From G965240365 sp965240365 (GTDB lineage Bacteria > Pseudomonadota > Gammaproteobacteria > Eutrophobiales > Eutrophobiaceae): a stretch of DNA of 64,000 nt. The notes beneath the pieces are model-generated. The model had not been told where the DNA came from, made no database searches, and saw nothing but the letters and a program-made list of their open reading frames with translations. The stretch spans positions 1,798,001 to 1,862,000 of the forward strand of contig OZ251218.1 in NCBI GenBank assembly GCA_965240365.1, read 5' to 3'. Every line of letters starts with the position of its first letter. The stretch's first letter is position 1. Both the position numbers and the translations under genes were made by a program. Of the stretch, positions 7,905-15,787 are shown one piece after another.

Positions 7905-9308
7905 CTAAAGATCATACTTCTTCATGCGATAACGCAGCGCCATGCGGGTGATGCCGAGTTCCCTGGCCGCCCTGGAGACGTTGCGATCGGTGCGTTGCAG
8001 GGCCTGCTTGATCAGGCGTAATTCGGCCTCGCCCAGGGTCGCCTTGTCATCGATCAGCGCGGCGTCGGGGCCTGCTTCGGCCCGCTTTTCGAGGCCCAGC
8101 AGGTCGGCGGACAGCGGCTCGCCGTCGCTCAATAACACGGCCCGCTCGATCAGGTGTTTGAGTTCGCGCACATTGCCCGGCCAGTCGTAGTCCAGCAGGG
8201 CGGCCGCGGCCGCATCCGGGAAGCCGGCGAACGGCAGGTCATAGCGGCGCGCGGTCTGGGCCGCAAAGCGCCGGGCGAGCAGGAGGATATCATCGCCCCG
8301 TTCACGCAGCGCCGGGATTGAAAAGGATATTACATTGAGCCGGTAATACAGGTCTGAACGGAATTCGCCCCGCTCCGCCAGTGTTTCGATATCGCGGTTG
8401 GTGGCCGCGATGATCCAGGCGGCCACGGAGCGTTCCTGAGTGGTTCCGACCCGCCTCAGGGTGCGCCGTTCCAGCACCGCCAGCAGCTTGGACTGGAGAT
8501 CCAGGGGCAATTCGCCGATCTCGTCCAAAAACAGCACGCCGTCCTCGGCGGCCTCGATCAAACCGGCGCGGGCGGCATGGGCGTTGGTGAAGGCGCCCTT
8601 TTCATGGCCGAACAATTCCGACTCGATCAGGTCTTTGGGCAGGGAGGCGCAATCGACATGCACAAAGGGCCGCGGCGCGCGCCGGCTGCGCTCATGCAGG
8701 AGGCGCGCGGCCACATCCTTGCCGGCGCCGGTCTCGCCCAGGATCAATACCGTGGGCGGGATCACCGCTTCCGCGGCCGACAGCCGGGCAATGCGGCTGA
8801 CCTGTTCCCTGACCGCCTTTATGGCCTCGCATTCGCCCAGAAATTCAACGCTCTCGGCCGAATGCCGCTCGCGCTTGGCCGAGTAGGCCAGCTTTTGCGC
8901 CAGCTCGTCTTTATCCAGCACCTTTTCGACATTGATCAGCAACTCATTCAGATCGATGGGCTTTTTCAGATAATCGGCGGCGCCGGATTTCATGGCCGAG
9001 ACGGCGTCTTCCAGTTCGCCATAGGCCGACATGACCAGCACCGGCGGGCCGGATTGCGCGGCGCCGATCTCGGCCAGCAGTTCCAGCCCGGCGCCATCCG
9101 GCAAACGCATATCAAGCAGGATCAAATCCGGCGGCCCGGCCTTCAGCCCATCGCGCGCGGCGGCCAGCGTGCCGGCCAGGCTGACTTTATAGCCGGCGCG
9201 CTCAAGGTGTTTCCTGACCGCCTCCGCGAAGACCTTTTCATCTTCGACCAGCAGGATCTGTTTGCTCAGCACGGGCACCTCGGCCGAGGTGATCAGGGGG
9301 TCCGACAT
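7905..9308 (-). CDS. Sigma-54-dependent response regulator
   Basis: NtrC-type activator. Residues 15-130 form a receiver domain with phosphoacceptor Asp in LLDMRLPDG and a conserved Lys in YLKKPID. The AAA+ domain has Walker A GETGAGKD and Walker B LFLDEIGEL; the C-terminus is a Fis-type helix-turn-helix (NVSRAARELGITRMALRYR). The sigma-54 contact loop reads GAFTNA instead of GAFTGA. It starts 1 bp from the end of its kinase gene. A sigma-54-like sequence upstream of pqqA makes that gene a candidate target. Confidence 0.92.
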   Translation of the reverse strand: MSDPLITSAEVPVLSKQILLVEDEKVFAEAVRKHLERAGYKVSLAGTLAAARDGLKAGPPDLILLDMRLPDGAGLELLAEIGAAQSGPPVLVMSAYGELEDAVSAMKSGAADYLKKPIDLNELLINVEKVLDKDELAQKLAYSAKRERHSAESVEFLGECEAIKAVREQVSRIARLSAAEAVIPPTVLILGETGAGKDVAARLLHERSRRAPRPFVHVDCASLPKDLIESELFGHEKGAFTNAHAARAGLIEAAEDGVLFLDEIGELPLDLQSKLLAVLERRTLRRVGTTQERSVAAWIIAATNRDIETLAERGEFRSDLYYRLNVISFSIPALRERGDDILLLARRFAAQTARRYDLPFAGFPDAAAAALLDYDWPGNVRELKHLIERAVLLSDGEPLSADLLGLEKRAEAGPDAALIDDKATLGEAELRLIKQALQRTDRNVSRAARELGITRMALRYRMKKYDL

Positions 9309-9309
9309 A

Positions 9310-10788
9310 TCATGCGCCCCGCGGGTTTGCGCCTGTGTCAGAAGCCGGCGCCGTGATGATGACTTCCGTGCCCGCGGCCTTGATCACGTTGAAGCGCAGA
9401 TTCCAGCCGTGGATCTGGCAGATTTTGTAGGCAATGGGGATCCCGAGTCCGGTGCCGAAGCGCTTGGTCGAGGGCCCCGGTTCAAGGTTGCCGGGCTTGG
9501 GTTCAAACGGCAGGCCGGGGCCGTGATCCCGGATTCTGATCTCCGTATGGTCTCCGGCGGCGCTCAGCGTGAGCCTGATCGCGCCGCCCGGCGGCGAGGC
9601 GTCGACCGCGTTGGCCAGCAGGCCATATAGCGCCTGCTCCATCAAATCGGGATCGGCCCTCAGCGGTCGCTCCGGTTCCCAGCCCTGGCGCGCTATCTCG
9701 ATCTTCTTCTCCGCAAGCCGGCCCTCAAGCAGGGCCAGCGCCGCATCCACCAGGCGGGCCGCGCTGCTCTGCCTTAAATCGGGTTGCAGCGGGTGCAGAT
9801 ACGAGACCAGGGCGTTGACCCAGCGCCCGAGCCGGTCGATCGTGGCTATGATGACCTGTTTTGATTCGTTGACCTCGGCCTGGTTTTCGGCGTGCTCCAA
9901 AAGCTGCGCCGTGGCCCTGATACTCGCCAGCGGGTTGCGAATATTATGCGCAACCACCGGCACCAGCGAACCCAGCGCGCTCTGGCGCTCCTTTTCCAGC
10001 AGGGCATCGCGGCTACTGGCCAGTTCCGCCGCCATTTTATTGATGGCATGGGCCAGATCGGCGACCTCCGCCACACCGCCTTCGCTGATATGGCAATCCA
10101 GCCGGCCCTGACTGATGCGGCCGGCGCCCCGCATGATGCCGGCGATGGGTTTGATGAAGCGGGTCTGCAACACATGCCGGGTATAGATCGCGATCAGCAC
10201 CACGATCAGGAGCGGCACGGGAATAATGAACGGCGCAAAGCGGGTCCATAATTCCAGGGTCTTGTCCAGTTCATCGTGTTGCGTGGACAGCATCGTTTTG
10301 AAGTCGGTATAGCGTTGCTCAAACTTGCCGACCATATACTGGGCAAATTGCGGGTCCAGCAGTTGCATCTGGGCCGAGCGGATCGCCATATTGGGATTGC
10401 TGAAGATATTATTCATGGCGCGCTGAATTTCACGGTAGGCCAGATTCAACTCCTGGATCGCAATGTCTTCCTCGCGCGAACGCGAACGGCGCCGCAACTC
10501 GTTGAGGCGCTCGGAAATACTGCGCGAATATTGCGGGTAGGCCTCCAGCGCGCGCGGATCCTGCAACACCCTGGCCCGGGTCATGGCCTGGATCTGGGCA
10601 TAAAGCTCGCCCCGGATCTGCTCGGTAAAAAAGAACATGGCATTGATGCGCACCGATTCGGCCGAATTATGCTGCCAGAAATAGGCCGACAGGCCGCCGA
10701 TCAGCCCCGTGACCGTAACCAGAAACAAGATCGCGATCTCGTGACGGAATATGAGCTTTTTCAGGGATCGGGCGCGCTTCAGGGACAT
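9310..10788 (-). CDS. Membrane sensor histidine kinase
   Basis: Partner of the adjacent regulator. Two membrane segments (about residues 16-37 and 183-205) bracket a periplasmic helical sensor of roughly 145 residues; a HAMP linker follows. The H-box reads VVAHNIRNPLASI, with N where HEIRNPL is more usual, and the ATPase domain ends with the IRDHGPGLPF and GTGLGIPIAYKI boxes. The ligand is unknown. pqqA begins 236 bp away on the opposite strand. Confidence 0.92.
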   Translation of the reverse strand: MSLKRARSLKKLIFRHEIAILFLVTVTGLIGGLSAYFWQHNSAESVRINAMFFFTEQIRGELYAQIQAMTRARVLQDPRALEAYPQYSRSISERLNELRRRSRSREEDIAIQELNLAYREIQRAMNNIFSNPNMAIRSAQMQLLDPQFAQYMVGKFEQRYTDFKTMLSTQHDELDKTLELWTRFAPFIIPVPLLIVVLIAIYTRHVLQTRFIKPIAGIMRGAGRISQGRLDCHISEGGVAEVADLAHAINKMAAELASSRDALLEKERQSALGSLVPVVAHNIRNPLASIRATAQLLEHAENQAEVNESKQVIIATIDRLGRWVNALVSYLHPLQPDLRQSSAARLVDAALALLEGRLAEKKIEIARQGWEPERPLRADPDLMEQALYGLLANAVDASPPGGAIRLTLSAAGDHTEIRIRDHGPGLPFEPKPGNLEPGPSTKRFGTGLGIPIAYKICQIHGWNLRFNVIKAAGTEVIITAPASDTGANPRGA

Positions 10789-10932
10789 CGGCCGAGTATA
10801 ACCCGGATGGTCTAAATGAACCAGATTATTGGATAACTGTAACCAGACCCATAGCGCGGCGCTTTTGCGGGTTTCGCCGCGTTGACAGCCAAGTATTTAT
10901 TTTTATTGATCTTTATTTGTTCCCGCAAAGTG

Positions 10933-10948
10933 TGGCACGGAAAATGAT
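10933..10948 (+). promoter_or_regulatory. Possible sigma-54 promoter for pqqA
   Basis: TGGCACGGAAAATGAT matches the -24 half of the sigma-54 consensus perfectly, but the -12 half has GA where GC is expected. It lies 77 bp upstream of the pqqA start and beside a sigma-54 activator/kinase pair, which supports the call; the imperfect -12 keeps it tentative. Confidence 0.4.
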
Positions 10949-11024
10949 AATTAAATACCGCACAAAGATTTTGTGTCTCGGTTATCGAGTTTTTGACAAT
11001 AATTCAATTTGAGGAGAAATGACG

Positions 11025-11099
11025 ATGAAATGGGAAACACCACAATACAGCGACATCCGTTTCGGCTTTGAAGTCACGATGTACATCAACAACAAGTAA
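11025..11099 (+). CDS. pqqA: Coenzyme PQQ precursor peptide PqqA
   Basis: Ribosomally made precursor whose Glu and Tyr become pyrroloquinoline quinone. The 24-residue peptide contains the diagnostic FGFEVTMY core with the required E-x-x-x-Y spacing and the family's MKWETP opening. GAGGAG at 11011-11016 lies 8 nt from this ATG, better than for the in-frame ATG at 11019, so the later start is chosen. A strong terminator follows at once, so the gene is monocistronic; pqqB, C, D and E are not in the window. Too short for ordinary gene callers. Confidence 0.9.
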   Translation: MKWETPQYSDIRFGFEVTMYINNK

Positions 11100-11115
11100 T
11101 TGTTGATACGCTGAA

Positions 11116-11146
11116 ATCAAAAAAGGGGCGGAAGCCCCTTTTTTTA
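11116..11146 (+). terminator. Rho-independent terminator after pqqA
   Basis: GGGGC and GCCCC pair around a GGAA loop, preceded by six A and followed by seven T, 17 nt after the pqqA stop. Confidence 0.85.
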
Positions 11147-11321
11147 TGCCCGCCCATTCAGCGCCTGCGGCCCCGGCCCCCCGCCGAACCGCATCCGCCA
11201 GAATAAGCCGCCTTCCCGCTCTTTATTAAGCTGGCATTTTGCGCTTAATCGCCTATCATTCCACGGGATTAAACCAGACTCTGGAATTTAACGGCCCGAT
11301 TCACAAGGTAAAAAAACAGGC

Positions 11322-11882
11322 ATGTCCGCCCTCTTCAAAATCATTTATCTGGCGTTCTTCGCCCTGGCCGCCCTGCAAGGCGCGGAGGCCGGCGAATATC
11401 AACTGCTGATCTCCAAACAGAATAATGAACTGATCGTTGAACGGGCGGGGGTAGTGATCAAAAAATACCGTATTGCCAGCGGCAAGGGCGGCAGGGGCGC
11501 CAAACGCCAGAGCGGCGACGGCAAAACGCCGATCGGCGCCTACCGGATCGTGAATTTTAAGGAAAGCGACCGCTTTCACTATTTTATGCACCTGGATTAT
11601 CCGAATTTAATTGACGCCTGGCACGGTTATAAAGACAAGATCATCAACGCGGCCGAATTCAAACAGATCGCCGCGGCCTATCGACAACGGCAAGCGCCGC
11701 CCCAGGACACCGGGCTCGGCGGCTTTATCGGCATCCACGGTCTCGGCCAGACCGATGAGGAGAAACTGGCCATACACCGGGGATTCAACTGGACCGAGGG
11801 CTGCATCGCGCTCACCAACGAGGAAGTCAATGAACTCCGGCAATTTATCAAGATAGGCACGACCGTGATCATCAAGCAGTAA
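11322..11882 (+). CDS. L,D-transpeptidase (YkuD domain), exported
   Basis: Signal peptide in residues 1-23 (ending GAEA), then a YkuD fold of about 160 residues. The active-site region reads GIHGLG followed by WTEGCIALTNEEV, with the catalytic Cys in the conserved S/T-x-GC-(I/R) context. Such enzymes make 3-3 peptidoglycan crosslinks or attach proteins to the wall in the periplasm. It stands alone; the next gene is separated by repeats. Confidence 0.9.
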   Translation: MSALFKIIYLAFFALAALQGAEAGEYQLLISKQNNELIVERAGVVIKKYRIASGKGGRGAKRQSGDGKTPIGAYRIVNFKESDRFHYFMHLDYPNLIDAWHGYKDKIINAAEFKQIAAAYRQRQAPPQDTGLGGFIGIHGLGQTDEEKLAIHRGFNWTEGCIALTNEEVNELRQFIKIGTTVIIKQ

Positions 11883-12205
11883 ACCCGGCCTGATTCCGCT
11901 CAAACTGCCGGCGGCGATCCTCGCTTACGCCTTGCCTTGCCGTCACCGAAAATAACTTCCGCATCACCGGCCGCCCGCGCATCGGCCGGGCCATACAAAG
12001 CAGGGACGAGCGTGACCTGCCCCGCAATGCAGTGATCCTGTCCCACAACCCGAGCCCGGCGCAACAGAGGCCGGCCGTTGAACCGCGCTATATCAAGTAT
12101 TCCGCTGCAAAATAACCATAGCCGAAGCCCGGCCGCTGCCGCTAAACACGGGCGACAGAGATATGGACAAGCGCGCGAAAGAGATTAATAAGACATTGCT
12201 GGCGA

Positions 12206-12310
12206 TGGTAGCATACGCGGTGACAGATGATCTTTATGGAAGCAGGTCCGGCAGGTGCCTTCAATAACGCTCTGGTAGCATACGCGGTGACAGATGATCT
12301 TTATGGAAGC
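12206..12310 (+). repeat. 38-bp direct duplication including a MITE tip
   Basis: A 38-bp sequence at 12206-12243 is repeated at 12273-12310. Both copies end in TTATGGAAGC, which is the target duplication plus the tip of MITE copy C; only the second continues into the element. The preceding 300 bp (11890-12200) have no convincing gene; a frame ending at 12117 may be a decayed coding remnant. Confidence 0.75.
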
Positions 12311-12453
12311 CCTGAATAAATCCATCCTGGACTTATCAGAGCACGTAAGGTGAAAATGCGATTTTCACCCTGCTTCAAAATCAATGACTTGCATTATTGA
12401 TTTTGGCGGTACGTCCCTGTACCGCAGGAAACTCTGATTCAATCAGAGTTTCC
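12305..12453 (+). repeat. 149-bp hairpin MITE, copy C
   Basis: Same orientation as copy A, with perfect TTAT duplications on both sides (12301-12304 and 12454-12457). An ATG inside the element (12397) is in frame with the next gene. Confidence 0.88.
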
Positions 12454-12486
12454 TTATCATGCCGGACGATAAACAGGATAAAAACA

Positions 12487-13224
12487 ATGAAAGAACAGCC
12501 GGAGCATAGCCTGTTATTACGCTGGCTGATATTAACGGGCCTGATCGCGTTCTCGTTTATCGTGAGTTGGCATGAAGATATTATCAGCCTCCTGTTCAAC
12601 GTGGACCGGAGCCGCATCTCCTGGCTTATCGCGCTCATTTATTTCCTGGTGACGCTGCACTGCGCGAAACGGGTCTATGAAATCTCCGTGCAAACCAATC
12701 TGTGCCGCAAGGTCGATGATATTATCAGGCGCAAACAAACGCTGGCCTTTGAGATTAGCGACGACGCCGTGCGGGTTAATGCGCAGACGACATTGCCCGA
12801 TTGCTACATGACCGAATATATCAGCGATCTGTACTGCCGCAACCGGCACAGCAACAACACGGAAGAGGCGAACAACACGGCCGACTTGATCGATGTCTAT
12901 GAATCGCGCCTGAAGGGGCCGCAGGAAATCGGCTGGTTCGTTTCCGATCTGATGCTGAAACTGGGCCTGCTGGGCACCATCATCGGCTTCATCTTCATGC
13001 TGGGTTCCGTTGCCAATATTGCCGACTTTGATGTCAGCAGCATGCAGAAAGTGCTGCGGCACATGAGCGACGGCATGGCCACGGCCTTATACACAACGCT
13101 GGCCGGCCTCGTTTGCAGCAGCCTGGCCGCCATGCAATACCACATGCTGGATCGGCATGCGGATGAACTGGTTGAACTCATCCGCCATTTGACCCAGGTG
13201 CATGTGATCCCGAAGATAACATAA
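12487..13224 (+). CDS. MotA/TolQ/ExbB-like proton channel subunit
   Basis: About 245 residues with two N-terminal membrane helices and a C-terminal pair typical of the family: GLLGTIIGFIFMLGSVANI, then MATALYTTLAGLVCSSLAA. These proteins form proton channels that energise motors or TonB-type devices. The frame extends upstream into the MITE, but the ATG at 12487 begins the conserved protein. It is first of three closely spaced genes with an ExbD-like partner. Which machine they power is unknown. Confidence 0.85.
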   Translation: MKEQPEHSLLLRWLILTGLIAFSFIVSWHEDIISLLFNVDRSRISWLIALIYFLVTLHCAKRVYEISVQTNLCRKVDDIIRRKQTLAFEISDDAVRVNAQTTLPDCYMTEYISDLYCRNRHSNNTEEANNTADLIDVYESRLKGPQEIGWFVSDLMLKLGLLGTIIGFIFMLGSVANIADFDVSSMQKVLRHMSDGMATALYTTLAGLVCSSLAAMQYHMLDRHADELVELIRHLTQVHVIPKIT

Positions 13225-13234
13225 AGGCTTGAGC

Positions 13235-13834
13235 ATGAAGACGCGCGTCAAAGACCGGTTTCGTTCAGACCCGTTCACCGATCTGCTGTTCAACGCCCTG
13301 CTGGGGTTTACCTTTTTGTTTCTGGTCGCCATCATGTTTATGAACCCGGAGGCCAGGACCGGCATCATTGACCCCAAGGCGGAATACATACTCACCGTGA
13401 GTTGGGAGGATAATAATCCCGATGACGTGGATGTCTGGGTCGAAGACCCGGAAGGACAACTGGTCTGGTTCCGGGCGCCGGAAGTGGGGCTGCTGCACCT
13501 GGATCGTGATGACCGCGGCCTGATCAACGATACGATCCAGGTCGGCGCCGAAGAGATCCAAAACCCCATGAATCAGGAAGTGGTCACACTCAGGGGCGTT
13601 GTCACGGGCGAATATATCGTCAACCTGCATTATTATGCCTCCGAGACGGGCCGGCCGGTCGCTGTCAATGTCAGGCTGGCGAAGGTCAACCCGAAACTCG
13701 AAGTGGTTTACTACGGCACGGTCAAGCTGGAAAAAAAGGGCGATGAAAAGACCGCGTTTCGCTTTACAATCGGGCGGGACGGCGCGATCTCGGGCATAAA
13801 CTTCCTGCCCAAGGCGCTGGTGACAGCCGGTTGA
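13235..13834 (+). CDS. ExbD/MotB-like membrane protein with periplasmic domain
   Basis: A single membrane helix near the N-terminus (DLLFNALLGFTFLFLVAIMF, with an Asp just before it) fits the ExbD/TolR/MotB stator partner. The remainder contains a beta-rich domain with DVDVWVEDPEGQLVWF, similar to the Ig-like DUF2135/YfaP type segment. The ATG at 13235, preceded by AAAGG, is preferred to the TTG at 13229. It follows the channel subunit by 10 bp. Confidence 0.7.
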   Translation: MKTRVKDRFRSDPFTDLLFNALLGFTFLFLVAIMFMNPEARTGIIDPKAEYILTVSWEDNNPDDVDVWVEDPEGQLVWFRAPEVGLLHLDRDDRGLINDTIQVGAEEIQNPMNQEVVTLRGVVTGEYIVNLHYYASETGRPVAVNVRLAKVNPKLEVVYYGTVKLEKKGDEKTAFRFTIGRDGAISGINFLPKALVTAG

Positions 13835-13925
13835 ACCGGGACATGGGGCCAATACCCGGCGCATAAAACAAAAATGGCCTTGCGGCTGATTTACAAAGCC
13901 TTCAAAACAAAATCGGAGAACAATC

Positions 13926-14438
13926 TTGACACTGGGAATCACGGGCATTGTCGCGGCCTATATTCTTATCGGGCTGCTGCTGCTAAGCATTAACCTCTAT
14001 TCAAGATGGTCCTGGCAGGTCAAGGCCGCGGCCACCATCCTGACCTCGGCCTTTTATGTCATCACCTATTTTTCCTTTCCGCCCCTGCTTGGCTGGCCGA
14101 CCACACAATACCCGCCCGAGCAATTTCTGCTGGTTTCCACGCATGTCGTGCAGCCCGACAAGGAGACCGGCGAAGACGGCAGCATTTATCTGTGGCTCAC
14201 GGAAATTAAAAACATGAACAACCCCTCCGAACCGCGCGCCTACCGGTTGGAATATTCAAATGAACTGCATGAAAAGATCATCAATGTTGAGGCCAGGATG
14301 GAGAGAGACATCGCCCAACTCGGCGAATTCAAAAAGCCCGACGACAACTTCAGCCGTATTGAAGGACAAAAACGCGGTGTCAAATCGGCAAACATCGAAT
14401 TCTACGACCTGCCCGATCCGCTGTCTCCGGAAAAATAA
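13926..14438 (+). CDS. Hypothetical membrane protein of the ExbB/ExbD-like unit
   Basis: 170 residues with two predicted N-terminal membrane helices (about 5-25 and 33-55) and a soluble remainder containing TTQYPPEQFLLVSTHVV. No family recognised. It appears to start at a TTG, with GGAGAAC upstream. Position and strand suggest it is the third member of the ExbB/ExbD-like cluster. Confidence 0.6.
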   Translation: MTLGITGIVAAYILIGLLLLSINLYSRWSWQVKAAATILTSAFYVITYFSFPPLLGWPTTQYPPEQFLLVSTHVVQPDKETGEDGSIYLWLTEIKNMNNPSEPRAYRLEYSNELHEKIINVEARMERDIAQLGEFKKPDDNFSRIEGQKRGVKSANIEFYDLPDPLSPEK

Positions 14439-14454
14439 TTTATGTTGTCATTCC

Positions 14455-14606
14455 AGCCTGCCTGCGGCAGGCTGGTCGCGCCAGAGTGAGCCAGTCCTTG
14501 CAATCCACAGCACCGCTTCAAGAAAGAGGCGATTATCCTTCGCTGTAACACCACAAAGGTCTTTGATTCGTTCCCATTGGTCATCCCTGAGTACTCGGCG
14601 TTTCAT
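14455..14606 (-). pseudogene. IS5-family transposase N-terminal remnant
   Basis: The first 50 or so codons match IS5-type transposases: MKRRVLRDDQWERI, then DNRLFLEAVLWIARTGSLWRDQP. After that the frame runs into a GTCATTCC repeat and ends; the DDE catalytic core is missing. Between it and hemB, 14645-14700 carries short inverted sequences (TCAAATTAATTGA, CCTAAACTTAGG) that may be the old IS end. Confidence 0.8.
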
Positions 14607-14701
14607 GGCTTTCCCCCGTACAAAACGGATAGAATACAACATGATATAGGGGTAAACTCAAATTAATTGAGAACGGCTCCTAAACTTAGGACCGCTATGG
14701 T

Positions 14702-15739
14702 ATGGATAAATTCACGAAAATAATGATGTCAGGCACAAACAGGGCGGGCTTTCCGGCCGCCCGGCCCAGAAGGATGCGGCGTGATGATTTTTCCCGGCGT
14801 CTGATGCGCGAATCACGCTTGTGCCGCGATGATTTGATCTATCCGCTGTTCATCATTGAAGGCGAACGGCGGCGGGAAAGCATCGCGGCCATGCCGGGTA
14901 TCGAGCGCTTGAGCATCGATCTTCTGCTGGCCGAGGCGCGCGAACTGCTGGCATTAAAAATCCCGGCTATCGCGTTGTTCCCCGTGATCGACCCGGGCAA
15001 AAAGAGCGCCGATGCGGCCGAGGCCCTGAATACCGATGGCCTGTTGCAGCGGGCGGTCAGGGCCTTGAAGGCCGAATGTCCGGCGCTCGGCGTGATCACG
15101 GATGTGGCGCTCGACCCTTACACCCTGTCCGGGCAGGATGGCCTGGTTGACGCGGGGGGGTATGTGCTGAATGACGAGAGCGTGGCCGTGCTGGTCGAGC
15201 AGGCCCTGTCCCAGGCCGAGGCCGGGGCCGATATTGTGGCCCCGTCGGACATGATGGACGGGCGTATCGGTCAAATACGCGCGCGCCTTGAAGCCGCCGG
15301 TCAGCGGCAGACGCGCATCCTGGCCTACTCGGCCAAATATGCCTCCGCCTTTTACGGCCCGTTTCGGGCCGCCGTGGGTTCGGCGGCCAACCTCGGCGGC
15401 GCCGATAAATATACTTATCAGATGGATCCGGCCAACACGGATGAAGCCCTGCATGAAGCGGCGCTTGATATTGACGAGGGCGCGGATATGGTCATGGTCA
15501 AGCCCGGCCTGCCCTGTCTGGATATTATCTATCGCGTTAAACAGGCGTTCCGGCGTCCCACTTTCGCCTATCAGGTCAGTGGTGAATACGCCATGTTGAA
15601 GGTCGCGGCCGCCGCGGGCTGGCTGGATGAAAGGGATACCGTGCTGGAATCTCTGGGCGCGCTTAAACGCGCCGGCGCGGACGCCATCCTGAGCTATTAC
15701 GCCAAACAGGCCGCGGGCTGGCTTGATGCGCGCCCCTGA
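14702..15739 (+). CDS. hemB: Delta-aminolevulinic acid dehydratase (porphobilinogen synthase)
   Basis: Condenses two 5-aminolevulinate molecules to porphobilinogen in heme synthesis. Active-site lysines are in YSAKYASAFYGPF and VMVKPGLPCLDI. The metal region reads DVALDPYTLSGQDG, without the three zinc cysteines, so it belongs to the Mg-type enzymes. Length (345 aa) is normal. There is no strong ribosome site at the ATG used; the ATG at 14723 is an alternative. An IS remnant ends just upstream, so its native promoter may have been replaced. Confidence 0.96.
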   Translation: MDKFTKIMMSGTNRAGFPAARPRRMRRDDFSRRLMRESRLCRDDLIYPLFIIEGERRRESIAAMPGIERLSIDLLLAEARELLALKIPAIALFPVIDPGKKSADAAEALNTDGLLQRAVRALKAECPALGVITDVALDPYTLSGQDGLVDAGGYVLNDESVAVLVEQALSQAEAGADIVAPSDMMDGRIGQIRARLEAAGQRQTRILAYSAKYASAFYGPFRAAVGSAANLGGADKYTYQMDPANTDEALHEAALDIDEGADMVMVKPGLPCLDIIYRVKQAFRRPTFAYQVSGEYAMLKVAAAAGWLDERDTVLESLGALKRAGADAILSYYAKQAAGWLDARP

Positions 15740-15787
15740 ACCGGCATCGCACAAGCGCCCGGCTGGGCGGCACAAATCCGGCCCTGC

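Noticed and set aside
12397..12486. ExbB-like gene starting at ATG 12397
   Set aside because: These codons lie in MITE copy C and recur at other copies; the conserved protein begins at 12487.
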